Assembly: GCF_020740795.1 (NCBI RefSeq)
Contig: NC_067282.1
Location: 166,772,274-166,836,273 of the forward strand
DNA: 64,000 nucleotides
Reading direction: 5' to 3'
DNA from: Apus apus
Lineage: Eukaryota > Chordata > Aves > Apodiformes > Apodidae
The number at the start of each line of letters is the position of its first letter. Positions within the stretch are counted from its first letter, which is position 1. Under the pieces are notes generated by a model. The model was not told the DNA's origin, made no database searches, and saw nothing but the letters and a program-made list of their open reading frames with translations. Shown here piece by piece: positions 1-12,200 of this stretch. The position numbers and the translations under genes were made by a program.

Positions 1-800
1 CAGGAAGGGAGAAGGGACCAGCTTCTGGCTCTCCTGGCTTTTATAAATTGTGACAGGAAGTGGTGGGAATACTGACCCTTCCAGTCTTTCAGAGTCCTAA
101 GGACCCTCTCTCTCTAGAGAGATCAACCCGGGTCTTTATATTCTGGAGCATCTTTAATTGGACTGGGAGCTTTCATTATTAAATCTTCTTCATTTTTTAG
201 CCAATTTGATGCTGTATTTTTAATTCCTTGTCAGTGTCCAACACCATGCTGGGGTCTCCCAAACCATAACATCATCTCAGAACCTTTGAAGAGGGACGTC
301 CTGCCTGCTGTCCACAGAGTTCCACAGTAGGTCTGACCCTAACCATATGTTTAATTGGGTGCAACTGGGATATTGATGTATTGCAGAGCAGGTTGCAGTC
401 TCTGAGGGCAGAGACGCTGTTGTCTAGGTGACCCTCAGCCCAGGGGGACCTGAAATGAGAATTTCCAGAGCTCAAAATCTGGACAGCTGTGGCCTCACTG
501 GCTCCTGGATGGGATGTAAAGAAGGGGACTGTAGGCTAGAGACCCCAGCGTTCTCTGTTTAAAATTTGAGTTATATCATCTGTGTTTTAAAATACATTAC
601 TGATCCCAAATACACCCACTTAAGAAGCTAAACAGAAGATCTACTAGCACAGACCAATACCTGTACTACTGCTTCATATTTTACTGCTCATGGAAATAAT
701 TAAATAACTTACCTGGAGTGATGAGCCAGCAACAGTTTAGGCCAAGTCTACTAAAGGTTTCTCATTTTTCATGGCTTTTATAAAGATCTTCTAACCTGAA

Positions 801-821
801 GACTGGCCTATCAGGCCAGTC
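801..821. repeat. Perfect inverted repeat, 9-bp arms
   Basis: GACTGGCCT at 801-809 is the exact reverse complement of AGGCCAGTC at 813-821, with a 3-nt spacer. It can form a small hairpin. No flanking gene gives it a function. Confidence 0.7.
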
Positions 822-2091
822 ACAGTCTCTGGAACAGATTTTGTTACCTGTGACAACCAGCACCATGACTGCTTATGCATTCTCTCTGCCACAAACTGTG
901 TTTGCCTTACAAAGCAAACTTTTCATTTGAAAATGTGTCATCTCCCATATCTGCAGATGTAGAAGGTATGTTTTAATGAATAATTCAAACCTACAATGAG
1001 GCTGGAGGGAATATACCTTAATAATGTTCATGAGCCCAGCGCCTTGAAATGCCCTGAACGTAATGTTTGGTATAAGAAGAACATCAACTGATTTGACTTT
1101 GATTTGATATTGCAGGAATATTTTATTTGTTAAAAAACTTAGGAAGTGCAAAACTTGCAGAACTCAAAGCACCTCTCTGTGTGAAGGACTGAGTGCACAG
1201 AGCTCATGCTGCACTGTCACGCTGCTGAGAGGGATTTGTGAGACTCAGGTGGCATCAGGAGTAACAGTGGGATGCAGAAGCAGCTCCTCTCCTTCACAGA
1301 AGTTGTTTGTTGTTCAGAAAGCTTCCTTTTGAAGAGTATTTTGACCACATAAATATGTCCAATGGAGTTGCACGTTTCCTGATGAATACTTCCAGAACAA
1401 CATTCTGATTGTTTTCAAAGCTACAGATCATCCTGGTTTCTTATGCTAAACTGTAAGACTGAGAGGTACCCACTTGCTCTCCTGTTCACAAGTAGCCATG
1501 CCAGATAAGCTGAGGATGGTCATGACTGCCATGGCTAAAGGGAAAACAAGGAAATAACTCATCACGTAGAGGAAGCTTTTTCTTTTATTATGAATACTTG
1601 ACATAATTTCCTAATACACTTCGTGTTTGTCAGAGTTTTGCCTTTTGTGTTCCAAGTTTTGTGCTATTTTTGAAATCTTTTTGTACTCTTCACCATAACA
1701 AATGCTTCAAACACTCATTTACTGTTGCAGAGACATAGGTCTCTCAGCTCTGCCCTCCTAACCTTTTGATTTCACAGTGCCACCAGTTTTGCTAGAAATG
1801 ATGCATTTGCTCACCTCTGTCACGTATGTAAAACCTGCAAGATCTGCAATATAGTTTGGTAAGATGAACTTAATGAAAAAATGAACAGCTTAGCTGTTCT
1901 GACAGGACACTGGATGCAGACTTCCCAATTTCACCAGGTTTGTCCAGACCACCAAGACCCTCACAGCAGGGTGCAGAAGACCAGCACGGGGAGATCCCGT
2001 TACCTCGTTTAGAACAATTTGTAAATACCATGAGACAAAATTCAAGAGGTGAAAGCTGGTTTGTTCTTCATTAGCATGAGTCTACTACATC

Positions 2092-2146
<55 letters not shown>

Positions 2147-2147
2147 T
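2092..2147. repeat. (TTA)n microsatellite
   Basis: About 18 uninterrupted TTA units, followed by a T-rich tract up to about 2178. Likely length-polymorphic. It has no coding context. Confidence 0.95.
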
Positions 2148-5100
2148 TATTTTCTTTTTCTTTTTCTTTTTTTTTTTATCCCCTTGCTACTTCCTGGACA
2201 TATGAATTATAAAACATTTTAGCAATGCAGAAATACTCATTTTCTCTGTAGCCAGAACACTGAAAGCAACCAGCAGAAAAGTAGTACTCATGCCTTCATG
2301 AGCATGATAAATAGCTATGTAAGCAGATATCTAACCAGGAGCTTTGAGGATACAGTTAAGTTTTTACATTAAATTTAATCACACATGTTATCCAAAGAAT
2401 AATGCCCAGAGGATCAGATTTACATGAAATGCAAATCAGTCATTACTCAAAACTGTGTGTGAATGCTTGCATCAGAAACCACTTTCTTCTCTAGACACAG
2501 TACCTGACTGAGTATTTACACAGTTAAATCGGATTTCTCACCCTTCCTGTTGAACTGAGGAAATGTGCTATTAAGTATTTGTTTAGATACTTATAAACAT
2601 ACCTAAAACTGTGTACACAGCCAGCCCATGGAATCCATGCCAGCCTCACTCTGCTTCATCTTTTGTGTTGGTCATGTTTTTTCATCTCGTATTTCTCAGC
2701 TTAATCTAAAATTGTAATCTTGTAGGCAGGTGACTACATTTAACACCTACTGCCTCTAGCACATTGCTCCTGACATAATTTGGGTCTTTATGACTATGGT
2801 AGTACAAATATTTAAAGAACAAGCCCTGTTAACAGATTAAGAGTGCTAGGAAACTATTTTCCCCTGAAAGGTAACTTCAGCAAGAAGTAGAAGTGTTTGG
2901 CTTTCTCTAGCTGGGTTGATCATCAAGAAAAGAGCCTTTCAGGAAAGGAGTGTATTTAGTCTTCTTTGCCTGGCATTCCTCTACTGAGGAAAGTCTTTCC
3001 AGTGACCTTGGAGAAGCAGCTGGCCCCTGGGAAGAGTAAGCTCAATACAGTCAGCCCTGAATCACTGAGCACAATTGCAGTTTGTTAAGATGAGGTCCAA
3101 TGAAGCTCTTTCATATCATTCAAGGTGAATGACATCTTTGGAAAACTACATTAAGAACCTAAGTAAGTGTGTGGTCTTCAAGACTGCCAGTTACCTGCCA
3201 CTCAGATTAAATTTAGGCAATGTTAGGCAGGCCTCAACATCTCTGCAAATCAACTTTGGGCTTATAGATATGGTTTAGGGAACTGAACTGAGGCTCCATG
3301 ACTTAGAAATATTGTCCACTCTTCCCCAACTGTGGTTTATGCAGCTATTTCCAGAAACTCACCAAAATTTAAGCCTCATATAACAGAAGTGTAGCATTTT
3401 TTTTTCAATTTGCAATTGCTTAAACCTCTTTTTTTTGTTTGTTTTTTTTGGCCATCCACAGCATCAAGTTGAAATGTTAGAGATACAATCCTTGCTGTCC
3501 TCCCTCTGAGTGGAGAACAGTGCCTGAGAGCAGGGAGCCTCTCTTCTCTTGCGGTTTTTTCATGCAAGGCTGGCTAATGGGGATGGAGTGGTTTGGGAAG
3601 CAAGAGGAGGTCACACTTATCCAAGGCTCTGTCTCTACCTTTCTTGAGTGTAGGCAGTGTGGAGTGAGGGTTTACAGCAAGCAAGCTCTCCCAGTTCAGC
3701 AAGCAAACTTAATGCCTCCAAAACTTTCCCCACCTACTCACTACCTTTTCCCAGTGCAAGTTGACATTTTGGAGAACATGCGTGTGTAAGAATTCCTCAA
3801 TGGAGACATATGTGCTATTTCTATGGCTTCCTGGTCTGCAGTGGCAATTAGGTAGTTCTCAGTGACATTGTGTATGTCTGTGTATGTCGAGGGAAGGAGC
3901 TACAGAAGCCAGGTATCAATTACAAGCAGGGATTAAGGATGTGACCCCAAACGAACCCCATCCATTTTCTTGGCAGCACAAATGTCATCAATCTTAAAAA
4001 TCAATATGTAACACTGAATTATGAATAGTTCTCAACTGGAAAGTTTGAGAAATATTGATGTGGCTGCTGAGCAGTTGGTACCACAATATTAATGTGAGCT
4101 ATGAATCTAATTAGAGCTACACACAGCAGAAAACTGACAAAGGGAAGGTTAAAGTATTGCCTGCTGCCTTTCAGAAAGAACTGGGTGATTTGCTTTAAAT
4201 TTCAGATTTTATATTCTGTGGGTGGGTTACAAAATGCAATTACAAAATAAACTAATACATCCAAAGATAAAAAGCACCCTTTTCTTGTCCACAAGGACAA
4301 AGCATTTCTGTGATTAAATTTCATTTTTCTTCTCTCTTGACGATCACCATGTCCTTCCATAAATTGAAGCATTTTCAGACTTCTTCCTGTTCCCCCTATA
4401 ATATTTTATTTTTTCTTCCAGTCCTGAGAGCATTTATGTTTTCCCAGTTTTTCAATATCTCTATCTTGACCACATGTATATATAGCCCCTCTGTTAAAAA
4501 ATACACATCATGCCTTTCCACTCCCTTCCAATAGAGGAGAGGAGCTTCTTGTTTAAAATACTTTCTAGCAGAAAAGTAAATGATAAGTAGTTGTTGTACT
4601 CGGGCTTTTCAGTTGCTGGTGGACAGTGAGAGAGGCTTTTCCTGGGAAACACAATTACTGGCACAACATAGCACAAGTCCTACCAGCTGTAGTGTGGCCC
4701 TGCTGCCTTGAGGGGATAAAGATGTAAGCAAGCACTGTACATGCCCCAGCCCATGAATACCTTAGGTTGTTAGAGTAGAGGGTATAGGAGGAAATCTGAT
4801 TATAAATGGAGACTTGTTTTCTTACCATTGCCCACAATAAACATATTTGTAATGCAGTGGTATAAGAAACCATGGACGTTCAAGAAAAGTCTGTTTGTAT
4901 CTCAAGCATGGTGGACAATGGGTGAAATTCAGCCCCATGTTCAACACACAGGAGTAAATGGAGCTGCCTCTTCTTTGGGCTGTTATTTAAGGCTGGTTGT
5001 CTTGTCTTTACCTCCAGATTAGTCCTGCAGAGCATCTCATGGTGGACCTGCTGTTGGCTCAGTGGCTCTGCTGGTGTTGCTTTATCTAACACGGCACAGC

Positions 5101-5672
5101 TGGCAGCATCCACTGTGGTGGGGAGGAATATTCCTGGGAGCCCCTGATGGCATCTTTCTGTGTGGTACCTCCACTCCACAAGGGCTCACCAGCCTCTGAG
5201 GGCTTTGTGACCCAAGGTTCAAGCACATGGAAGGGAAGTCCTGTTTTCTGCAACTGCCCAGTGCCCTTGCAGGGCTTATTTGAAAGGAGCCAGGCTGTGC
5301 CCTGCATGGAACAGAGGAGTACAAAGTCCCTTATTTGGACTGAAATGTGTTCCTATTGGTGCTGAATGACCTTCCACTTTGGTTGCTTCATCACAGGAGC
5401 TGAGCTCTGTCACAGCTACAAATCACCCTGCTGCCAGGGGAGGGATGTCTGGCCTCAGTTCACAGGATGGGCACAAATCCAAATAATGTCTGAAGTCCCT
5501 GCAGGCCTACTGTTTGAGCCTCATCTCCATTCTCCATCATGGCAGAGATACTGCACCCTTCTGAATGGATGTGGTACCAGCTGATACCCAACTTGCGATG
5601 CATGGATATTGCCATCCTAACTGTTCTCTGTCACCCTGTGCAATTTAACCTGGTTCTATTTTGCACCATGCA

Positions 5673-5922
5673 GACTCAAGCTACAACAGGGTAGGTTTAG
5701 ACTGGATATTAGGAAAAAAGTTTTCACAGAAAGAGTGGTTAGACACTGGAACAGGCTCCCTAGGGAGGTGGTTGAGTCACCATCCCTGGATGTGTTTAAG
5801 GGTCATTTGGATGTGGTGTTGGTGGATGTGGTTTAGGGGAGAACTTTGTAGAGTAGGGATGATGGTTGGACTCAGTGATCCCAAGGGTCTTTTCCAACAC
5901 GAACTGTTCTATGATTCTGTGA
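5673..5922 (+). mobile_element. CR1 LINE, 5'-truncated 3' end
   Basis: This is the 3'-terminal part of an avian chicken-repeat-1 non-LTR retrotransposon in + orientation. Diagnostic stretches are the block around AGACACTGGAACAGG near 5741, the GGTTGGACTCAGTGATC block near 5866, and the end ATTCTATGATTCTGTGA near 5906. Only the end of the reverse-transcriptase ORF and the 3' UTR remain, which is typical because CR1 copies are usually 5'-truncated and make no target-site duplication. Its 3' end differs from the next copy 144 bp downstream, so it belongs to another subfamily. Confidence 0.92.
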
Positions 5923-6065
5923 CTCCATGTCCTTTGTTGGTTGTACATGTATTCAAATGCCAGACACTCAGGTGTCCACGAGCCATCAGAAGAGACAAGT
6001 CAACATGTTCAATTAGATTTTGTTGTTCTTGTTTGAAACACCAGTTTCAACGTTAATGGAGCAAA

Positions 6066-6275
6066 TTACTGTGAGAGTGACAGAGCACTGGAACAGGCTG
6101 CCCAGAGAGGTTGTGGAGTCTCCTTCACTGGAGACATTCAAAACCTGCCTGGACACGTTCCTGTGTGATGGGCTCTAGGTGACCCTGCTCTGGCAGGGGG
6201 GTTGTACTAGATGATCTTTCGAGGTCCCTTCCAACCCCTAGGATTCTATGAATCTATGATTCTATGATTCTATGA
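6066..6275 (+). mobile_element. CR1 LINE, 5'-truncated 3' end
   Basis: CR1 3' end in + orientation, starting at TTACTGTGAGAGTGACAGAG and ending in four ATTCTATGA-like units. It closely matches the copies ending at 19790 and 22775 (same GATGATCTTTCGAGGTCCC block), so the three belong to one subfamily. It is 5'-truncated to about 210 bp and has no coding capacity. Confidence 0.93.
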
Positions 6276-9200
6276 AATTAGGTTTCTTTTCTGTTTGGGG
6301 TTTTTTGTTTGTTTGGGGTTTGTTTTGTTTTGTTTTGTTTTGTTTTCCTTCATTTCCTTGCTGCAGAACACAATAGGCACCAGGATGTGCAATATCCACT
6401 TTCATGGCTGTGGAATCCCAAAAGGCCATAACTCTGGGTTTTCAGGTTCATGGATAATACATCTGGGAATTCATAGCTGGAGACAGCTTGGGAGTTTGGG
6501 GACCTGGCAGACAGCTGTGTTACAGGACACTACTGAAATAGGATTATTTTAATGAAGCAAAACCACAGCTTTTGAAGTCCAACAGCAAATATTTAATATC
6601 TCCAGAGACAATACAGAGAAAAAGTAAACAGTGACATTTTGAGTACAGTTGTGCACCTGCTTTCTTCCCCAGTTTATGCTTACCTGAAGTGTGATAAAAT
6701 ATTTCAAAAATCTTGCCTTTGAAAATCAGAGTCCTACATTATTTTCTCCAAGCTAAGCAATGTGAAATGATCTTCAGTGCTCAGGCATGCAGCTTTTGTG
6801 AGGTTCTTACTGAGTTCACAACATAGATGTATATTCTTGTTATATAGAACAAATGGGAATTGTCTTTATTACAGTATTTAATTTGCCATCCCAAGATAAG
6901 ATGAGTTAGGGCAGGGCAGGGCATGTTGTTCCATAATAAATATTGAAGCTGGAGAAGGACTGTCAAGCTTTATAAGAGTTTTCTGTTTGTCTGAGGACCG
7001 ACTCTTCTTGGAGGAACATGCTCTGCTTTCATCCTCTGCCTCTTCAAAGGGAGCAGCTTCCCCTCCTCTCCCTCTTCCTTTCACATGCTTTATTCAGTGC
7101 TTGTTATCACTGACCACTAATTCTGCACAATGCTGAGTGGAGAAAACATCCATCTTTTCTGGTCCTCCTCTTCTTTATCTGGCTGAGCTGGCACTGGGGA
7201 ACATCCTGCCCACAACCCCACCCATTGCTGAGTCCCCAACCTAGGCTGTACTCAAACTCTGCTGTGCCCTGAATCCCAAATCACTCCCTCCTCCACGGGC
7301 CACCTGCTTTCATGGGAAAGACTGGAGGTTTCATGCCTTCTGTTCAGGCAACACAGAGATCCAGGCAGTTGCCTGGGAAGCAAGAGGAGGTTTTGATGCT
7401 CATGAGAGAGAGCTCAACCCATGTGCTTCAGGAAGGAGGCAGGCTGCCCTGTACCATCCAGTTCTGGTGGTTCCTGGTACAGCAGCAGTTCCTGGGACTT
7501 TCCTTTTTAAAGAGAAAAAGCCACGTGACTGGGGATGCCGGCACTGCCAGTGCCAGGCAGCAGCTGCGCTCTGGCATTGCATGTTTGGACTTCTGTACCT
7601 GCAATGTCCTTGCAGCCCTCAGCCGAGTGCCATGACTAGGGTTGTCAGTTGCTGTCATGCAGTTGCATCCTCTGAGCAACTCAAGATCGTTCTTTCAGGT
7701 GTGCCTGTGTTCTGCTGTAAGTGCCCTTGGCTGGAGGAGTCTGCATAGAGGCAAGAGGGAGCCACTGTCTCAGGGAGATACTGCTGCTCATTGCCTGCTA
7801 CTGCTAAATACTGGAGTGCAGCCCAGCAGAATTAACCTACAAGATCAAAAGCTATGCACATTGCAGCTAGAAGTGTAATTGCACTACTATTATGTACCTG
7901 ATTTCTGTAATATACTATTATTTTACTTTTAGAAATGAGCTCCTAGCAGCAGCTATTAACATACTTGTATTCCACAGCAGGTTAATTAAACATCAATTAA
8001 AATATTTATTTAATAACTTATTAATTTACTATAGCTATCATGTTGTATGAAAAATTGTTTAGAGATGTAAAATTATACCTTAGACTTGTGTAGTTACAGC
8101 TGATGAAACTGTAATGTTATATGGTATGGTGAGAAGAAGCAATCATACACTCTTTAAGCCCTCTGATATTTAAGCCCTCCTACCTTACTTAACATGACTG
8201 TTTGTTCAGACAGTTTTTTAAAATATAGATGACAAATTAAAATGCTACATAAGCGGTTTCTGAGTACTTTTTGAAGCAGCAGAGATGAAGCAGGAGGTGC
8301 AGTATCTTGATCTCTGTAGCATTAAAGCACTTCATCCGCTTTTGTGTGGGAAGTGTTTGGTATGCACAACACACTGAGGAGCAAATGACAAAGAGGAATC
8401 TCTAGCAGCCGGACTCAGATTATGTTCCCAAATCCCTCCTCTCAGGGATATCCTTGCAATCAAGCTGGCCCTGCTTTCGTTGTGGAGGTGGGAAGCATCC
8501 TCAGGGTTGCACATCTTTTGGCTACCAGCCTCTCCCTCCTCTCCTCTCACCTCAGCATCACTCCAGACTGTTTCTTCCTACCTTCATGTCACCTGTCTTC
8601 ACCTTCTCTCTTTCTTTTCCCTGCCAAACTACTCTCCTAACCAAACATGCTTCGTCAATGTTGATGATCAAAGTTAAAGCGGCAGAAAAAAATATCACAA
8701 CCCCTGCCAAAGCAGTTGGCAGGTAGCTGAGTTGGACGCTAACTGCAACTGCTCTTTCCTCTGCTTCATGTGGCAGGACTGTATCTTCAGCTGTATAACC
8801 CATAGACTGAAAAAGACTCACAAAAGCAATAAAATCAGTCATGTGATTCAACAGCCACACAAGGAATTACTTCTGTAGGGTTAGACCTTTCCTTTCCACC
8901 TCTAAGCACAGGATCGTTCTGCTCTTGGTGCCGATCCAGATTTCTAGAGTTTATTTTGAAAGCATTACTGCGAGTTATCTCATATAAACGTTGCTGCTTA
9001 TCAGCTGCCACACTTTTAGTGGTGAGGGATGTCCACAGGAATTAACACCATTTGCACAGAAGCAGCGTGGGCACCGCGTTCACAGCTTGCCAAGATGCAC
9101 CAGATTGCATGTGAGTGGTGATGTTCTCCAGACACACACACACACGCCCTCCCTTCTGTAGAAGATGTCAGTACCTCTCTGCAAAACTCAAACCAGAGCT

Positions 9201-12200
9201 TTCTTCTTGCCTCTGGCTTGGGATTCCCCCCTCGACCCTCCCAATAGCATCAAGACAAAGAAAAAAATGACCTTCAGAATGAGAAAAAAAATGACAGGCA
9301 ATTAGTATCCTAGAAGGGAAAATATGATGCTATTACTGTTTTGTTCTTGTTATGCTTAATAGATTAACTATGCCTGTAATTTGGTAAAAGGCTGCGTGTG
9401 AAGGGTATGTGACAGGGAACAGATGCAGTGAATACTGTTTTTAAATTCTCTTCTTTATTCAGTTACTGAGACTCTGAAAAAGATTTTCCCCCAGACGTCC
9501 ATGGGTTTGATTGCTGCATTCTGGTATTTTCACATACTTTAGGCTGTAGTCAAGCTACTGTGCAGCTTTTGGTGAAGTTCCCCCTTTTTATTATACTTTT
9601 TCCATTACTTAACATGAAGTCCCCTTTCCTGTAATGCTTTGTCACAAACTGGGGGCAGAGACAGATTTCCTCATGTTTGGCTTGTACTTCTGTGAGTGCC
9701 TCCAGAATATTTAGAAGCTGAAATTGGATAAGTAAGCATCAAAACCCCCAACTTTATTGAAATCTTGGCATCTTTGAGAGGAGTTGAAGTCCTACCTTTC
9801 AGAAGGACCAAGGCTTTCTCCTTACAACTTTTTGGCTATCAGACAGCTGTTGGCAGCTCTGGGTTTTTCAACAGTGCTTCTTAGGGTGGTGTTCTTATTT
9901 GATGAAGGTTTGTGCCTCTTTGATCCCATGGTACCTATTTCCATTGCAGTAGAACTACTGTCACCTAAGCAGCCCATTGAGACGCTTCATCCCCTGCCTG
10001 ATTCCCCCCAAAACTTACACAGAGGAAGGTATGAACATGCCTCTGGCTAGATGTGAGAGCTGTTTGGTGGGAAAGATTTCAGAATGGGAAGTACTGAGAG
10101 CCCCCAATGAGTAACTTGATCTTCTTTGCACCAGAGCAGGGGAGGAGGAAGGGGATCATTAGGACTGTGAGTAAGTGCCATTGGCTTAAGTGGTTATTAC
10201 ATGCTACTTGAGCACTGTGAGAAGGAAAGTGTCTGCTTTGTATGCACACATGCAGAATTGCTTGTGAGGGTCCCCAGGTGGCCGGGATTTTGTTTGAGCG
10301 GTGCCATTGTCAGCAAGCAGGAGCTGGGTATTCCATCCCTGCTCTGAACAGCACCCTTGAGAACATGCTGGGAAAGAGAAAACTCATCTGAGTTGCTTTC
10401 TTCAGACCTCATTTCAGCTTTACAACCCATGTGGGTGATGGACAGCTTGCTAAAACCTGGCAGCAGCATTGCTGTAGCTGTGACAAGCAATTTAGACAAA
10501 TGAATGGTAACTTCCTTTCTTTTTGGATGCCTTGTCAGATGGGTCCTGGTCAGAAGCTGGCCCTCTGCAATGGTCTCACACAGCTGGGGACCTGGAGAAA
10601 CATGGGGGACCTGGGGAGACCTGGGGATCACAGCCCACCCACCTGCCACAAGCAGGCTGCCATCCAGGGCTAGGATGCAGCGGTTGTACCTTCAGCCAAT
10701 CTGGCTTCACTTGGCTACCCAGGGTACAAGCTGTAGAGCAGTGTCGAGACCCCCCTGAGTTTTACAGGAAAGGAAGAGTTGTCTTTTTCATCTCTTCCCA
10801 GCTAGGCAGAGGAAATAAGAAGGTATGAGGAGCCTGAGAAACAGGTCTTTTAGCTGCACCACAGGGACCAAAAGCTTTTGCTTCTTCCTCATCCAAAGGA
10901 GTGGTGAAACTGGAGACTTCCAGGTAGGAAGGTCGAACACCAATGGTATGTTATAGCTGCTTGACCCCTGGAGGGTCTGTCCTTATTGGGGGACTGGAAG
11001 GTAAGAGAGGCCAGCTGCTTTCTAGCTCTGGGGAAAGTCTGATGGTGGGCTGTCTCCTCCACATTGACATGAGGGAAGCCAAACTCCCAAATAAACCAGC
11101 CAGAAGAGAACACCTGCCTGCAAGATATGTGGCTTGGGTTTCTTCTACCTCCCTTCCCTCTCATCTCCTGTCTTTCAGCACTGTATTTTCAAGCCCCCTT
11201 CCAGTAAGGCTCACAGTGAGCAGTGGGCACACCTACAGTGGACAAGGCTCGGTGCAACAGTGAGCTCATCTAAATCCCCTCACAAGCGAGGGTGGTCCTT
11301 GTAGACCTTCTACAAAATCAGATTTTCTTTTCAGTACAACTCTCCTGAGATGGACAACCTGCTAATCTTGGTCCTGGCTGTTTCTACCCTATTTGGGATT
11401 TTCCACTTTTTTTGGTGGAGTCTATAGCACCACCTCATGCAGTATCACACTTCTCTCCTGACCAGAGCTTCTGCACTTGATTTTTCCTCCAAAATTCTTC
11501 CTGCTCTCAGCAGCTACTTGGTTCTTATGATAAATTAGGAAAAAGGAAGAAATAATTGCATCTGCCTTCTCTTAAAGATGCTGTTGGACAGGACTGTGAT
11601 ACAGCTGGCTACCTCTCTTCAACCTAGAAAGAGAAGCCATCATTTTGGGATCTCTGTTGTGGCTAGAACTTTCAGTAACATCTTCTATTGTTCTGGGATT
11701 TCTTCTGAAAATGAAGCTGATGATTTCAGGTTATGAAGTCTACTAGTCTCTAAAAAGATCAGATGACAAAATATCACAGTTTTAGTACGAGACAAAAAGG
11801 CAGGAAAGGGGCAGAGGATGTGGCACCTGCAGAGCATGTCCTATCCCTGTTTTTTCAGCTGGACATGAAACTGGGGGATGCAGTAAGTAGCAGATCTCTT
11901 TCTTTCACCCCTATGTTGTATCACTTGAAGGACCCTATGACCAGTACCTGCAAGTCCTGATGTGTGCAGTTATCAGCAGAATGCATTCCACCCTTGTTTG
12001 CAGGATTGGCATGGGCTCTGCACCAGGGCCTCCAGAGAAGTTCCACATGTAAGGGGGAAGAGGGCAAGAGATAGGAGGCAAAGTCTCCTGGGGAGAGGTG
12101 GAGAAGGGATGAGGGAGACAGCAGTGGGAGTTTGGCAGTGCCAAGGAAAGCAGGGGAGGGGTGAAGAGCCCAGGAGAGCTAGACTTTCCCTGTGCTCCAG

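Larger units (their letters stand above)
1..5672. other. Intergenic, no gene recognised
   Basis: AT-rich, non-repetitive-looking DNA apart from a TTA microsatellite near 2.1 kb and short T-runs near 3.4 kb. Open frames are short (under 100 codons), overlap on both strands and show no recognisable protein family or exon boundaries. A 9-bp perfect inverted repeat lies at 801-821. Confidence 0.6.

Noticed and set aside
5661-6056. 131-codon + strand open frame
   Set aside because: Most of it is CR1 3' end and UTR read in a non-coding frame.
10197-10649. 150-codon minus-strand open frame
   Set aside because: No family resemblance and three overlapping + strand frames over the same bases; most likely chance.
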